Shown one piece after another: positions 1-10,455 of a DNA stretch of 64,000 nucleotides. The stretch is taken from the NCBI RefSeq assembly GCF_017873215.1, contig NZ_JAGGKA010000016.1, positions 51,765 to 115,764 on the forward strand, given 5' to 3'. Source of the stretch: Clostridium tetanomorphum. Lineage in GTDB: Bacteria; Bacillota; Clostridia; Clostridiales; Clostridiaceae. Position numbers and translations under genes: made by a program. The notes under the pieces were generated by a model. That model did no database searches. It was given only the letters and a program-made list of their open reading frames with translations, and was not told the DNA's origin. Within the stretch, counting starts at the first letter, position 1. Every line of letters begins with the position of its first letter.

Positions 1-2
1 TA

Positions 3-326
3 GCTGCTAATATGAAGGGGATAAAGTCATTGAAAAAATATGACAAAATAACGGAAGCATTTCATGAACTATCTGCTAACAGAGTAGATGCTGTAATTAT
101 GGATGCACAGGTTGGAGCTTATTATATGGGAAAGAAAAAAGGAGAATATGAAATTTTAGATGGCATTATTAGTAAAGAACCTATGGGTATTGGTTACAGA
201 AAAGAAGATAAAGAATTAAGAGAAGAGATAGATAAAATAATTGATGATATGGAAAAGGATGGAACGTTATCAAAGCTTTCTATGAAGTGGTTTGGATATG
301 ATGCTTATAAAGAAAAATTAAGTTAA
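3..326 (+). CDS. Amino-acid ABC transporter substrate-binding protein, C-terminal part
   Basis: The reading frame is open to the left window edge, so this is the end of a longer gene and the first ATG at 12 is not a real start. The visible ~108 residues match lobe I of family 3 extracellular solute-binding proteins (SBP_bac_3): an [13 protein letters not shown] segment, a [16 protein letters not shown] stretch and a terminal [12 protein letters not shown] helix typical of polar or basic amino-acid binders. It would bind the ligand outside the membrane. It ends 28 bases before argF, with no terminator between, so co-transcription with argF is possible. An arginine or ornithine ligand is an inference from position only. 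Confidence 0.8.
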   Translation, partial: AANMKGIKSLKKYDKITEAFHELSANRVDAVIMDAQVGAYYMGKKKGEYEILDGIISKEPMGIGYRKEDKELREEIDKIIDDMEKDGTLSKLSMKWFGYDAYKEKLS

Positions 327-354
327 GAAGAATAGTTATGTAAGGGGGATAAAA

Positions 355-1347
355 ATGATTAATTTAAAGAATAGAAATTGTTTAACATTAAAAGATTTTT
401 CATTAGAGGAAATAGAGCATTTACTAGATTTAGCACAAAAATTGAAAAAGCAGAAGAAAGAGGGTAATGAAGATAAATTACTAACTGGAAAAAATATAGC
501 TTTAATTTTTGAAAAGGAATCTTTAAGAACTAGATGTTCTTTTGAAGTTGCAGCCTATGATCAGGGAGCTAATATTACTTATATAAATTCTAATGGATCA
601 CATATGGGAAAAAAGGAATCTATAAAAGATACAGGTAGAATTTTAGGAAGAATGTTTGATGGTATTGAATATAGAGGTTACTCTCAAAAAGCAGTGGAAA
701 TTTTAGCAGAGTTTTCAAAAGTGCCTGTGTGGAATGGGCTTACAGATGAAGATCATCCAACTCAAGTATTAGCAGACTTTTTAACTTTAAGGGAAACCAT
801 TAATAAATCTTTAAGTTCTATAAAATTTGTTTATATAGGTGATGGAAGAAATAATGTAGCAAATGCTCTTATGATAGGAGCTAGTAAGGTAGGAATGAAT
901 TTTAAAATAATTTCACCTAGAGAGTTATTTCCAAAACAAAGTTTAATAGAAGAATGTATAAAAGAAGCCGAAAAACAGGGCGGTAAAATAACCATTACAG
1001 AAAATATAGAAGAAATTAAAGGAGCAGATGTAATCTATACAGATGTATGGGTATCTATGGGAGAAGAAGAAAGAATATGGGAGAAAAGAATAGAAAAACT
1101 TTTACCTTATCAAGTAAATATGAAATTATTAAAAATAAGTGATAATGAAAATGTAAAATTTATGCATTGTCTTCCTGCATATCATAATTTAGAAACAGAA
1201 ATTGGGGGAAAAATATATGATAAATTTGGACTTAAGTCTTTAGAAGTTACGGAAGAAGTATTTGAAAGTAAATATTCTTTAGTATTTGAACAAGGAGAAA
1301 ATAGATTACACACTATTAAAGCTGTTATGGTAGCTACACTGATGTAA
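355..1347 (+). CDS. argF: Ornithine carbamoyltransferase
   Basis: Transfers carbamoyl from carbamoyl phosphate to ornithine to give citrulline in the cytoplasm. The 330 residues fit the family. The carbamoyl-phosphate motif SLRTR lies at residues 56-60, HPTQ at about 133-136, and the ornithine-side HCLPAYH motif near 270; most relatives have HCLPAFH. GGGGG-type ribosome site sits before the ATG. The gene is 23 bases upstream of carA, so the enzyme is encoded next to the makers of its own substrate. This fits arginine synthesis, although the reverse (catabolic) use cannot be excluded because no arginine deiminase or carbamate kinase is in view. Confidence 0.96.
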   Translation: MINLKNRNCLTLKDFSLEEIEHLLDLAQKLKKQKKEGNEDKLLTGKNIALIFEKESLRTRCSFEVAAYDQGANITYINSNGSHMGKKESIKDTGRILGRMFDGIEYRGYSQKAVEILAEFSKVPVWNGLTDEDHPTQVLADFLTLRETINKSLSSIKFVYIGDGRNNVANALMIGASKVGMNFKIISPRELFPKQSLIEECIKEAEKQGGKITITENIEEIKGADVIYTDVWVSMGEEERIWEKRIEKLLPYQVNMKLLKISDNENVKFMHCLPAYHNLETEIGGKIYDKFGLKSLEVTEEVFESKYSLVFEQGENRLHTIKAVMVATLM

Positions 1348-1370
1348 CTTTTAAGAAAGAGGGTATAAAA

Positions 1371-2453
1371 ATGAACGGATTACTTTATTTAGAAGATGGA
1401 ACGGTATATATAGGAGAAGGTATAGGAAAAAAAGGCACCTCTATTGGGGAACTAGTTTTTAATACTTCTATGACAGGTTATGGAGAGATACTTACAGACC
1501 CATCTTATGCTGGGCAAATAATAAGCATGTGTTATCCGCTTATGGGAAATTATGGTGTTAATAATATTTATAACGAATCCTCTAAAGTATATGCTAAAGG
1601 ACTTATAGTAAAATCTATTTGCCATGTTCCTTCAAACCATTTAAGTGAGAAAAATTTAGATGAATTCTTAAAGGAAAAGGGGGTAGTCGGAATATCTGGA
1701 GTAGATACCAGAAGTATAACTAAGAAAATACGTGAATTAGGAGCAATGAAATGTATCATATCCAATGAAAATTTACCTCTTTATAAGATAAAAGAAAAAA
1801 TGAAATCTATATCGAATAAGGACTTAGTTAAAGAAGTAAGCATAAATTGTGTAAGACACATAAAGGGAGAAGAATTAAAAGTAGCAATATTAGATTTTGG
1901 TATAAAAAAGAGTATAATAAAAAACTTGGTAGAAAGAAAATGTGATATTACTATGTTTCCATATAATTCTTCCTATGAAGAAATTATGAGCATTAATCCT
2001 AATGGCATTCTATTAAGTAATGGACCAGGAGATCCAAAAGAATTAAAGGAAAGTATAGAAGTGGTGAAAAAATTTATAGGTAAAATACCTATATTTGGTA
2101 TATGTTTAGGACATCAAATATTGACTTTATCTTTAGGTGGAGATACTTATAAAATGAAATTTGGACATAGAGGTGGCAATCATGGAGTTTATAACATTGA
2201 AAAAGATAAAGCTTATATAACATCACAAAATCATGGATATGCAGTAAAGAAAGAAAGCTTAGATAACTTAGATTTAATTATTACCCATGTAAATTTAAAT
2301 GATGACACTGTTGAAGGAATAAAACATAAGAAATTTCCTATTTTTTCTGTACAATTTCATCCAGAAGGAGCTCCAGGACCTACAGATACTTCTTATTTAT
2401 TTGACGAATTTATTAATAACATGCTAGGAGATGATACAAATGCCATTGAATAA
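1371..2453 (+). CDS. carA: Carbamoyl-phosphate synthase small (glutaminase) subunit
   Basis: Releases ammonia from glutamine for the large subunit. The N-terminal half is the small-subunit domain (NTSMTGYGEILTDPSY); the C-terminal half is a class I glutamine amidotransferase with LSNGPGDP, the nucleophile-elbow FGICLGHQ, and the QFHPEGAPGP histidine-glutamate pair. Length of 360 residues is normal. It overlaps the start of carB by 14 bases, consistent with coupled translation. Position after argF suggests a supply mainly for arginine, but a single carAB copy often also serves pyrimidines. Confidence 0.96.
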   Translation: MNGLLYLEDGTVYIGEGIGKKGTSIGELVFNTSMTGYGEILTDPSYAGQIISMCYPLMGNYGVNNIYNESSKVYAKGLIVKSICHVPSNHLSEKNLDEFLKEKGVVGISGVDTRSITKKIRELGAMKCIISNENLPLYKIKEKMKSISNKDLVKEVSINCVRHIKGEELKVAILDFGIKKSIIKNLVERKCDITMFPYNSSYEEIMSINPNGILLSNGPGDPKELKESIEVVKKFIGKIPIFGICLGHQILTLSLGGDTYKMKFGHRGGNHGVYNIEKDKAYITSQNHGYAVKKESLDNLDLIITHVNLNDDTVEGIKHKKFPIFSVQFHPEGAPGPTDTSYLFDEFINNMLGDDTNAIE

Positions 2454-5400
2454 AGATATAAATAAAGTTTTAATAATAGGTTCTGGACCTATAATAATTG
2501 GGCAAGCGGCTGAATTTGATTATTCAGGAACTCAAGCTTGTGAAGCTATTAAGGAAGAAGGAATAGAAACAATACTTGTAAATAGTAATCCGGCTACTAT
2601 TATGACAGATGAACATATAGCTGATAAAACTTATATAGAACCTTTAACAGTTGACTGTTTAGAAAATATTTTGAAAAAAGAAAGGCCTTATGGAATTCTA
2701 GCAGGGTTTGGAGGACAAACAGCTTTAAACATTGCTATGGAATTAAAAAGTTTAGGAATATTAGACAAATATGGAGTAAAGCTTTTAGGAATAAAGGAGG
2801 AAGCTATAAAGAAAGCGGAGGATAGAGAAGAATTTAAAAATCTTATGAAAGAAATAGGGGAGCCTATTCCTGTAAGTACAATTGCTAACAATTTGGAACA
2901 GTGTAAGAGATTTGTAGAGAAAGAGGGTTTTCCTGTTATTATAAGACCAGCGTTTACTTTAGGTGGCACTGGAGGGGGAATTGTATCTAATTATGATGAG
3001 CTTACAAAAGGATGCAAAAAAGGATTAGAGGAAAGTCCTATAGGGCAAATTCTTTTAGAACAAAGTGTAGGTGGATGGAAGGAAATAGAATATGAAGTTA
3101 TAAGAGATGGTAAAGATAATTCTATGGTGGTTTGTAATATGGAAAATATAGATCCTGTAAGTATTCATACAGGAGATAGCATAGTTGTAGCTCCATCTCA
3201 GACATTAAGTAATGAAGAATATCAAATGTTAAGGAATGCATCCCTAAAGATTATTAAAAGTTTAAAAATTGAAGGAGGGTGTAATGTTCAGTTTGCTCTC
3301 CATCCTAAAGAAAATAGATATATAGTTATAGAAGTAAATCCTAGAGTTAGTAGGTCAAGTTCTTTAGCGTCAAAAGCAGCAGGTTATCCTATTGCAAAGA
3401 TTGCGGCAAAAATTGCATTGGGATATAGTCTAAATGAATTAAAAAACTATGTAACAGGAAATTCTAGTGCATTTTTTGAACCAGCTCTAGATTATTGTGT
3501 AGTTAAAATACCAAAGTGGCCTTTTGATAAGTTCAGAAGTGCTAATAGAACTTTAGGAACTCAGATGAAAGCTACAGGAGAAGTTATGGCTATTGATAGA
3601 TGCTTTGAAAGTGCTCTGTTAAAGGGAGTTATAAGTTTAGAAGGAGAGATTATAGGATTAAGTCTGCCGAGTTTATCTATTATTTCAGAGGAAGAAATAA
3701 TAGATAAAATTAAGCTTTCTGATGATGAAAGATTATTTGCTATAGCTGAAGGAATTAGAAAAGGATTAAAAATAGAAGAAATTCATGAAATTACAAAAAT
3801 AGATAAATGGTTTTTAAATAAAATAGAAAATATTATTAATATGGAAAAACAGCTTATAAATAATGTTCCAAATATAAATTTAATTCATAAAGCAGAAACT
3901 ATGGGATTTACAGATGAATATATATGTAAATTAATAGGTATAGATAGAGAAAATTTAGAGAAAATTAAAAGTGTAAATAATATAAAGCCTGTATATAAGA
4001 TGGTGGATACCTGTAGCGGAGAGTTTTTATCAAATACACCTTATTATTATTCATGCTATGATAATGAAAGTGATAATATAATAACTAAAAATAAGAAAAT
4101 ATTAGTTATAGGATCAGGGCCTATAAGAATAGGACAAGGTATAGAGTTTGATTATTGCTGTGTTCATGGAGTATGGGCGATTAAAAGAGAAGGATATGAA
4201 GCTATAATAATCAATAATAATCCAGAAACAGTTAGTACAGATTTTGATGTGGCAGATAAACTTTATTTTGATCCTTTATATATAGATGATGTGATGAATG
4301 TAATAAGAGAAGAAAATGTTGAAGGAGTAATTGTTCAATTCGGAGGGCAAACTGCTATAAATTTATGTAAAAAGCTAAAGTCAAAGGGGATAAATATATT
4401 AGGAACCTGTTTTGATTCCATAGATTTAGCAGAGGATAGAGATAAGTTTAGAAGCTTTTTAAATAAATTAGAAATTAACACTCCAATAGGAGCAGCAGTA
4501 ACAAATTTAGATGAAGTGGATAATTTAATACAAAGTATAGGATTCCCTCTAATTGTAAGGCCATCCTATGTAATAGGTGGAAGAGCTATGCAAGTATTTT
4601 ATCATAAAGAAAATTTGTATAAATATTTAAAAGAAGAGGTGAATTTATCCAAAGAGCATCCTGTTCTTATAGATAAATATATAAAAGCAATTGAAATAGA
4701 AGTTGATGGAATATGTGATGGAGAAAATGTTTTAATACCTGGAATTATGGAGCATGTAGAAAAAACAGGAGTACATTCAGGAGATAGTATAAGTATATAT
4801 CCACCTATAAGCTTAGATAATAATGTTTTAGAGAAGATTGAATATTATACTTGGAGAATATCAAAAGCTTTAGATATTAAGGGACTTATAAATATACAGT
4901 ATGCTTATGATGGTAAGGAAATTTATGTAATTGAAGTTAATCCTAGAGCATCTAGAACAGTTCCTATATTGAGCAAAATAACGGGAATACCTATGGTAGA
5001 TTTAGCTGTAGAGATAATGCTTGGAAAAACCTTAAAAGAATTAAATTATCCTATAGGAATTTATAGAAATGAAAAATTTTATGCAGTAAAAATGCCTATA
5101 TTTTCCACAAAGAAATTAGCAGGAGTGGATATTGCTTTAGGACCAGAAATGAAGTCTACAGGAGAAGTACTAGGAATAGATTTTGATTTAAATGTGGCTA
5201 TTTACAAAGCCTTTAAGGCTTCAGGAACTGATATTATAAGTTGTGGAAATATGTATGTATCATTGAATAATAAGGATAAAGAAGAAGGAGTTAATATAAT
5301 TAAAGAATATGAGAAATTAGGATTTAATATATTTGCATCTTATAAAACTTATGAATATTTAAATTATAATAAAATAAAATGCAAATTAATAGATATACAA

Positions 5401-5628
5401 GAAGCCATAAATGATATGAAAAACAAGGCATTTAATTTAATAATAAATACTGCAAGTGTTGGAAATAATAAAAACACAAAAGGATTTAAATTAAGAAGAA
5501 AAGCCATAGAAAATAATATAAGTATTTTTACTTCTTTAGATACGGCAAAAGCTTATATTAGAGCAATACAGGTTAAAAGAGAAGAAAAAAGTATTAATTG
5601 TAGCACCTTAATGGAATATAGAAAGTAA
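2440..5628 (+). CDS. carB: Carbamoyl-phosphate synthase large subunit
   Basis: Makes carbamoyl phosphate from bicarbonate, ammonia and two ATP. The protein is the expected internal duplication: two ATP-grasp halves, each starting with a VIGSGPI-I-IGQ-EFDY motif (about residues 10 and 550), followed by a C-terminal allosteric domain. I chose ATG 2440 because AGGAG at 2426-2430 is nine bases upstream; the in-frame ATG at 2431 directly abuts that site. The protein is then 1062 residues. The C-terminal domain is AT-rich and looks less conserved by eye, as is usual for the allosteric region. The gene ends the argF-carAB cluster. Confidence 0.96.
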   Translation: MPLNKDINKVLIIGSGPIIIGQAAEFDYSGTQACEAIKEEGIETILVNSNPATIMTDEHIADKTYIEPLTVDCLENILKKERPYGILAGFGGQTALNIAMELKSLGILDKYGVKLLGIKEEAIKKAEDREEFKNLMKEIGEPIPVSTIANNLEQCKRFVEKEGFPVIIRPAFTLGGTGGGIVSNYDELTKGCKKGLEESPIGQILLEQSVGGWKEIEYEVIRDGKDNSMVVCNMENIDPVSIHTGDSIVVAPSQTLSNEEYQMLRNASLKIIKSLKIEGGCNVQFALHPKENRYIVIEVNPRVSRSSSLASKAAGYPIAKIAAKIALGYSLNELKNYVTGNSSAFFEPALDYCVVKIPKWPFDKFRSANRTLGTQMKATGEVMAIDRCFESALLKGVISLEGEIIGLSLPSLSIISEEEIIDKIKLSDDERLFAIAEGIRKGLKIEEIHEITKIDKWFLNKIENIINMEKQLINNVPNINLIHKAETMGFTDEYICKLIGIDRENLEKIKSVNNIKPVYKMVDTCSGEFLSNTPYYYSCYDNESDNIITKNKKILVIGSGPIRIGQGIEFDYCCVHGVWAIKREGYEAIIINNNPETVSTDFDVADKLYFDPLYIDDVMNVIREENVEGVIVQFGGQTAINLCKKLKSKGINILGTCFDSIDLAEDRDKFRSFLNKLEINTPIGAAVTNLDEVDNLIQSIGFPLIVRPSYVIGGRAMQVFYHKENLYKYLKEEVNLSKEHPVLIDKYIKAIEIEVDGICDGENVLIPGIMEHVEKTGVHSGDSISIYPPISLDNNVLEKIEYYTWRISKALDIKGLINIQYAYDGKEIYVIEVNPRASRTVPILSKITGIPMVDLAVEIMLGKTLKELNYPIGIYRNEKFYAVKMPIFSTKKLAGVDIALGPEMKSTGEVLGIDFDLNVAIYKAFKASGTDIISCGNMYVSLNNKDKEEGVNIIKEYEKLGFNIFASYKTYEYLNYNKIKCKLIDIQEAINDMKNKAFNLIINTASVGNNKNTKGFKLRRKAIENNISIFTSLDTAKAYIRAIQVKREEKSINCSTLMEYRK

Positions 5629-5646
5629 TTAATAAAAGGTTAAATA

Positions 5647-5675
5647 TTGACATAAATCTTTTTTTAAATTATAAT
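5647..5675 (+). promoter_or_regulatory. Sigma-A type promoter for the alaS leader
   Basis: TTGACA at 5647-5652 and TATAAT at 5670-5675 are both perfect consensus hexamers with a 17-base spacer. Transcription would start near 5682, just before the T-box leader. Confidence 0.75.
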
Positions 5676-5699
5676 TTTTATCAAAATGAATATTTTAGT

Positions 5700-5890
5700 G
5701 ATGAAAAAAAGGAGTAAATACAGGATTATCATTTAGAGAGGAAGTGGTGGGTGCAAACTTCTTGGTAATGGTATTGAAGCTGTTTTGGAGCTAAGTAATA
5801 TAGAAGAGGTATAAGTTTACAACTTATATAATTAGGGTGGTACCGCGGAGAAGCTTTCGTCCCTTATAGGGAATAAGGCTTCTTTTTGAT
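5700..5890 (+). promoter_or_regulatory. T-box riboswitch (tRNA-Ala sensing) before alaS
   Basis: The core T-box sequence AGGGTGGTACCGCG lies at 5834-5847. It is followed by an intrinsic terminator: the arm around 5849-5863 pairs with the arm around 5869-5884, then a T run. The stem I region (about 5735-5800) precedes it. A GCT at 5779-5781 is a plausible alanine specifier codon, but the fold was not computed. In this family uncharged tRNA stabilises the antiterminator, so alaS is expressed when alanyl-tRNA is short. Confidence 0.9.
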
Positions 5891-5976
5891 TTTAAAAACA
5901 TTTTGCATAGTTATATCGGGAAAATTTCCCAAACTATCAATTTAAAATAATAGACTAAAAAATGGAGGAGATACAT

Positions 5977-8616
5977 ATGAAAGAAATGGGCTTAAATGAA
6001 ATTAGAGAAGCTTATTTAAAATTTTTCGAAAGCAAGGAACATCTAAGATTAGGAAGTTTTCCACTAGTGCCTAAGAATGATAACAGTTTGCTACTAATAA
6101 ATGCAGGTATGGCACCACTTAAACCTTATTTTACTGGAGTTCAAACTCCACCAAAAAAAAGAATTACTACTTGTCAAAAATGTATAAGAACTGGTGATAT
6201 TGAAAATGTAGGTAAGACCTCAAGACATGGTACCTTTTTTGAAATGTTGGGGAACTTTTCTTTTGGAGATTATTTTAAAAATGAAATTATTCCATGGGCT
6301 TGGGAATTTGTAACAGATATATTAAAGCTTCCAAAGGATAAATTATATGTAACTATTTATTTAGATGATGATGAAGCTTATGAAATATGGACTAAATCTA
6401 CAGACATTGATCCAGCTAGAATATTTAGATTAGGAAAAGAAGATAATTTTTGGGAAATAGGACAGGGACCTTGTGGACCATGTTCTGAAATACATTTTGA
6501 TAGAGGAGCAGGAAAAATAACTACTTTAGAGGAATTTGTAAAAGCAGGCGATGAAGATAAAGTAGTTGAATTTTGGAATCTTGTATTTACACAATTTGAT
6601 AAAGATGAAGATGGAAATTATAATAGACTTGCCCATCCTAATATAGATACAGGAATGGGACTTGAAAGAATGGCTACTATAATGCAAGGAAAACAAAGTA
6701 TATTTGAAGTAGATACTATAAGAGCTATTTTAGATGAAATAAGCAAGGTATCAGGTGTAGAATATGGTAAGAATAAAATAAGCGATATATCTTTAAGAGT
6801 AATAACTGATCATGTAAGAAGTGTAACTTTTATGATTTCTGATGGAATATTACCTTCAAATGAAGGAAGAGGATATGTTCTAAGAAGATTGCTTAGAAGA
6901 GCGGCAAGACATGGAAGATTATTGGGTATAAAAAATACTTTCCTTTATAATATTTGTGACGTAGTAATTAAGAATTCTTCTGAAGCTTACCCAGAATTAA
7001 AAGAAAAAGAAGAGTATATAAAGAAAGTTATAAAACTAGAAGAAGAAAGATTTGCTGAAACTATAGATGGTGGAATTCAAATTTTAAATGAATATATACA
7101 TGATTTAGAAAAAGAAGGAAAAAAGGTTCTTCAGGGAGATAAAGCTTTTAAATTATATGATACTTATGGTTTTCCATTAGAGTTAACTCAAGAAATATTA
7201 GAAGAAAAAAATATAGAAGTAGATATAAAAGCTTTTAATAAAGAAATGGAAGAGCAGAGACGAAGAGCTAGAGCAGCTCGTGGAGAATCAAACTATATGG
7301 GAGCAGAAGATACTGTATTAAATAAGCTTCCAAAGGAACTAGAAACTATATTTGTAGGATATGATTCATTAAAAGAAGATTCAAAGGTTAGTTTAATAGT
7401 AAATGGTGAAGAATTTGTTGATTATTTAAATTCAGGAGAAGAAGGCGTAGTTGTAGTAGAGAAAACTCCATTTTATGCAGAAATGGGAGGACAAATAGGA
7501 GATACTGGGATAATAGTTGGCAAAGATGGAAAAGCTCAGGTTACTGGATGTAAAAAGAATATAGCTGGAAAAGTGCTTCATTTTGTAAAAGTTATAGAAG
7601 GAAAGATATTAAAAGATGAAACTGTTACTCTAGAAGTAGAAGCATTAAGAAGAAATAAAATAAGAAAAAATCATACTGCAACTCATATGTTACATACAGC
7701 ATTAAAAACAGTTTTAGGAGAACATGTGGCACAATCAGGATCTTTTGTAGATGATGAAAGACTAAGATTTGATTTTAGTCATTTCCAAGGATTGACTAAA
7801 GAAGAATTAAAAGAAGTTGAAAGATTAGTAAATGAAAAAATAATGGAAGTATGTAATGTAGAGACAAAAGTAATGGATATAGAAGAAGCAAAGAAAAGTG
7901 GAGCTACAGCATTATTTGATGATAAGTATACAGAAGAAGTTAGAGTTGTATGTATAGGTGACTTTAGTAAGGAACTTTGTGGAGGAACTCATGTTAAAAA
8001 TTCTGGAGAAATAGGATTATTTAAAATAATATCAGAATCTGGGGTAGCAGCAGGAATAAGAAGAATTGAGGCAGTAACTGGAGTAAATGCTATAAATTAT
8101 ATAGAAGAAAAAGAAAATATATTAAATAATGTAGCAGATGTTTTAAGATGTGGAGAAAAGGATATAATAAATAAAGTAAACTCACAAATAGTTGAGATGA
8201 AAAATAAAGATAAAGAAATAAATGAGTTAAAAGCTAAACTTGCTAGTGGTGCAGAAGATGAGCTGCTAAACAATATAAAAGAAGTAAATGGGGTTAAATT
8301 GGTAACAGGAGCATTAAAAGATATAGATGGAAATGCATTAAGAGATTTAGCAGATAAACTTCGCGATAAAATAGGAGAAGGCTTAGTTGTACTTGGAAGT
8401 GTTAATGAAGGAAAAGTTCAATTTGTGGCTATGGCTTCAAAGGAAGCAGTATCAAAAGGAGCACATTGTGGTAAAATTATAAAAGAAGTTGCAACAATCG
8501 CTGGAGGTGGCGGCGGTGGAAGACCAGATATGGCTCAAGCAGGAGGAAAACTTCCAGAAAAATTAGAAGAAGCTATGGGAAAAGTTGAGTCTATAATGGC
8601 AACTTTAGTAAAGTAG
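5977..8616 (+). CDS. alaS: Alanyl-tRNA synthetase
   Basis: Charges tRNA-Ala and edits mischarged Ser or Gly. The class II core shows motif 2 ([12 protein letters not shown]) and the GMGLERM glycine-rich motif 3. The editing domain has HTATHMLH and the CGGTHV zinc-site cysteine and histidine; the C-terminal C-Ala domain ends with a [15 protein letters not shown] segment. I chose ATG 5977 because GGAGGAG at 5964-5970 is a well-spaced ribosome site; the in-frame ATG at 5962 overlaps that site. The product is then 879 residues, normal for the family. Expression is governed by the T-box just upstream. Confidence 0.97.
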   Translation: MKEMGLNEIREAYLKFFESKEHLRLGSFPLVPKNDNSLLLINAGMAPLKPYFTGVQTPPKKRITTCQKCIRTGDIENVGKTSRHGTFFEMLGNFSFGDYFKNEIIPWAWEFVTDILKLPKDKLYVTIYLDDDEAYEIWTKSTDIDPARIFRLGKEDNFWEIGQGPCGPCSEIHFDRGAGKITTLEEFVKAGDEDKVVEFWNLVFTQFDKDEDGNYNRLAHPNIDTGMGLERMATIMQGKQSIFEVDTIRAILDEISKVSGVEYGKNKISDISLRVITDHVRSVTFMISDGILPSNEGRGYVLRRLLRRAARHGRLLGIKNTFLYNICDVVIKNSSEAYPELKEKEEYIKKVIKLEEERFAETIDGGIQILNEYIHDLEKEGKKVLQGDKAFKLYDTYGFPLELTQEILEEKNIEVDIKAFNKEMEEQRRRARAARGESNYMGAEDTVLNKLPKELETIFVGYDSLKEDSKVSLIVNGEEFVDYLNSGEEGVVVVEKTPFYAEMGGQIGDTGIIVGKDGKAQVTGCKKNIAGKVLHFVKVIEGKILKDETVTLEVEALRRNKIRKNHTATHMLHTALKTVLGEHVAQSGSFVDDERLRFDFSHFQGLTKEELKEVERLVNEKIMEVCNVETKVMDIEEAKKSGATALFDDKYTEEVRVVCIGDFSKELCGGTHVKNSGEIGLFKIISESGVAAGIRRIEAVTGVNAINYIEEKENILNNVADVLRCGEKDIINKVNSQIVEMKNKDKEINELKAKLASGAEDELLNNIKEVNGVKLVTGALKDIDGNALRDLADKLRDKIGEGLVVLGSVNEGKVQFVAMASKEAVSKGAHCGKIIKEVATIAGGGGGGRPDMAQAGGKLPEKLEEAMGKVESIMATLVK

Positions 8617-8743
8617 TGTACAATTCATAAAATATGTTTTATAATATAACTAAAGGTAACATTTATATAGCATTTAAATTTTAAGAAAAATTATTAATAT
8701 TATATATAAATTTAACTAGAAAGTTTAAAAAAAGGAAAAGTAT

Positions 8744-8770
8744 GAGAGTTATAGTGGTCCCTTAACTCTC
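8744..8770 (+). other. Hairpin in the 196-base alaS-ireB gap
   Basis: GAGAGTTA at 8744-8751 pairs perfectly with TAACTCTC at 8763-8770 around an 11-base loop. No T run follows, so it does not look like a terminator. It would lie in the 5' leader of ireB. Function unknown; the rest of the gap is plain AT-rich sequence. Confidence 0.4.
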
Positions 8771-8812
8771 AACTGTAATCTATATAATATGGAACAGTGG
8801 GGTGAAGAAATA

Positions 8813-9064
8813 ATGGGGAATGATAATACTATACAATTTGATGTATTGAAGAGTAAAAAGGATTTAACTAAGGAAATTCTTACTCAAGTTTATGACTCCT
8901 TAAAAGAAAAAGGATATAATCCTGTTAATCAAATGGTAGGATATTTAATTTCAGGAGATCCTACATATATTACAAATTTTAATGGAGCAAGAGCTTTAGT
9001 TAGAAAATTAGAGAGAGATGAGATTTTAGAAGAAGTAATAAAAAACTATTTAGGGATAAAGTAA
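8813..9064 (+). CDS. ireB: IreB family regulatory phosphoprotein (UPF0297)
   Basis: Small cytoplasmic protein of 83 residues belonging to the IreB/DUF965 family. In Enterococcus the homologue is phosphorylated by the PASTA kinase IreK and tunes cell-wall stress resistance. The conserved block here includes [19 protein letters not shown] and [14 protein letters not shown]. The N-terminus carries one threonine (Thr6). I chose ATG 8813 over the in-frame ATG 8789 because GTGGGGTGA lies at the right distance before it and family members begin at this point. The alaS-ireB-ruvX-DUF1292 order is a recurrent Firmicutes arrangement. Confidence 0.9.
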   Translation: MGNDNTIQFDVLKSKKDLTKEILTQVYDSLKEKGYNPVNQMVGYLISGDPTYITNFNGARALVRKLERDEILEEVIKNYLGIK

Positions 9065-9065
9065 A

Positions 9066-9088
9066 AAAATGCCCTTAAGGGCATTTTT
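9066..9088 (+). terminator. Intrinsic terminator after ireB
   Basis: Perfect palindrome AAAATGCCC/GGGCATTTTT with a two-base-pair core and a T run. Only about 30 bases separate it from ruvX, so it probably reduces rather than blocks read-through. Confidence 0.75.
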
Positions 9089-9122
9089 ACTTTTAAATTG
9101 AGCATAATAAAAGGAGAAGATA

Positions 9123-9533
9123 ATGAGAATATTAGGACTAGATATAGGAGATAGGACTATTGGGGTTGCTTTAAGTGACCCGTTGGGATTAACAGCTCAA
9201 GGAATAACTACTATAAGAAGAAAAGGTATAGAAAATGATTTAGAAGAATTAAAAAATATATGTGCTCAATATGGAGTGGAAAAAATAGTTGCAGGATTAC
9301 CTAAAAATATGAATGGTACTATGGGACCACAAAGCGAAAAAGTTTTGGAGTTTTGTGATATTTTAAAAGAGAGAATTCCCTTAGAAATAATAATGTGGGA
9401 TGAAAGACTTACTACTGTGGCTGCACATAAAGCTATGCTTGAAGCAGATTTATCTCGTTCGAAGCGTAAAAAGATAGTAGATAAAATTGCAGCTACATAT
9501 ATATTGCAAGGGTATTTAGATAGTATTTATTAA
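9123..9533 (+). CDS. ruvX: RuvX/YqgF family pre-16S rRNA nuclease (putative Holliday-junction resolvase)
   Basis: 136 residues with an RNase H-like fold. The first strand carries [16 protein letters not shown] with the catalytic aspartate at residue 6, followed by [15 protein letters not shown] and the [10 protein letters not shown] motif near 98-107 with the conserved acidic residue. Bacterial YqgF acts in 16S rRNA 5' end maturation, and was first proposed as a resolvase. Normal length. It sits 14 bases before the DUF1292 gene and is likely co-transcribed with it. Confidence 0.93.
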   Translation: MRILGLDIGDRTIGVALSDPLGLTAQGITTIRRKGIENDLEELKNICAQYGVEKIVAGLPKNMNGTMGPQSEKVLEFCDILKERIPLEIIMWDERLTTVAAHKAMLEADLSRSKRKKIVDKIAATYILQGYLDSIY

Positions 9534-9547
9534 AGAGGTGATAAAAT

Positions 9548-9817
9548 ATGGAAAATGATATTACGTCCATTGTATTAACAGATGAAGATGGTGAAGAAAT
9601 AGAATTTAATGTGGTTACTAAGATGGATATAGAAGATAAAGAATATGTAATAGTAACACCAAAACATGAAGACACAGATGAGGCAATAGCCTTAAGAATA
9701 GATAAAGATGAAGATGGAAATGATGTATTGGTTACAGTAGATGATGATCAGGAGTTTGCCATTGTTACTGAGGCATATGAAACTTTATTTGCTGAAGAAG
9801 ATAGCGAATTAAACTAA
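9548..9817 (+). CDS. DUF1292 (YrzB-like) acidic protein
   Basis: A strongly acidic 89-residue protein with the family pattern IVLTDEDGEEIEFNVV near the N-terminus and EYVIVTPKHEDTDEA in the middle. Function of DUF1292 is unknown; in Firmicutes it commonly follows ireB and ruvX, as here. AGAGGTG ribosome site precedes the ATG. No membrane segment or signal peptide. Confidence 0.85.
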   Translation: MENDITSIVLTDEDGEEIEFNVVTKMDIEDKEYVIVTPKHEDTDEAIALRIDKDEDGNDVLVTVDDDQEFAIVTEAYETLFAEEDSELN

Positions 9818-9828
9818 GTATATAATGT

Positions 9829-9867
9829 AAAAGCTATGTTACCTATACATAGCTTTTATTATTTTTA
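9829..9867 (+). terminator. Intrinsic terminator after the DUF1292 gene
   Basis: AAAAGCTATGT (9829-9839) pairs with ACATAGCTTTT (9847-9857); a T-rich tail follows. It separates the ireB group from fur. Confidence 0.8.
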
Positions 9868-9869
9868 TT

Positions 9870-9914
9870 ATTAATGATTATCAATTGACAATATTTTGAT
9901 GTTACAGTTATAAT
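9870..9914 (+). promoter_or_regulatory. fur promoter overlapped by a Fur-type box
   Basis: TTGACA at 9885-9890 and TATAAT at 9909-9914 (18-base spacer) form a strong sigma-A promoter. Over the -35 element lies ATTAATGATTATCAATTGA (9870-9888); by my count it matches 13 of 19 bases of the Fur consensus, including twelve in a row (TAATGATTATCA). This suggests autoregulation by the product. Confidence 0.65.
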
Positions 9915-9956
9915 TAGGTGTATCAATTTTAATATTATATGAAATGAGGTATCCGT

Positions 9957-10415
9957 ATGGGAAAGCTTTCTTATGAAGAAATAGAAAAATTAAAAGATTC
10001 TTTAAAAGAAAAAGGATATAAACTTACTCCTCAAAGAAGAGCAATTGTAGATATAATCATTAAGAATCAAGGAAGTCATTTAACTACAGAAGAACTATAT
10101 AATTTGGTAAAAAAGGAATGCCCGGAAATAGGGTTAGCAACAGTTTATAGAACAGTGCTTTTACTGGAAGAGATGGGCATAATAACAAAATTAGATTTAA
10201 ACGATGGATGTAGTAGATATGAATTAGTTCATCAAGATGAAAATCATCAGCATCATCATCTTATATGTACTGAATGCGGCAAGGTTATAGAAGTAGAAGG
10301 GGACTTACTTGATGTATTAGAAAATAATATAGAAACAAAATATAAATTTAAAATTAAAGATCATAGTGTAAAGTTTTATGGAATATGCAGTGAATGCTCT
10401 AACGAGTTAAAATAA
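9957..10415 (+). CDS. fur: Fur family metal-dependent repressor
   Basis: 152 residues. The N-terminal winged helix includes KLTPQRRAIVDII and the recognition-helix region GLATVYRTVLLLEE. The C-terminal domain has the metal ligands HQDENHQHHHLICTECGK and a second CSEC cysteine pair, giving the structural zinc site. Among Fur, PerR and Zur, the HHHLICTECGK-I-E pattern resembles Fur, but metal specificity cannot be settled from sequence alone. It probably represses iron-uptake genes; a similar box occurs at 50530-50550 near the nik-type operon. Confidence 0.88.
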   Translation: MGKLSYEEIEKLKDSLKEKGYKLTPQRRAIVDIIIKNQGSHLTTEELYNLVKKECPEIGLATVYRTVLLLEEMGIITKLDLNDGCSRYELVHQDENHQHHHLICTECGKVIEVEGDLLDVLENNIETKYKFKIKDHSVKFYGICSECSNELK

Positions 10416-10455
10416 TAGATGCCTAAAGTAAAAGAATAAAAAAGGAGGGGAGAAA

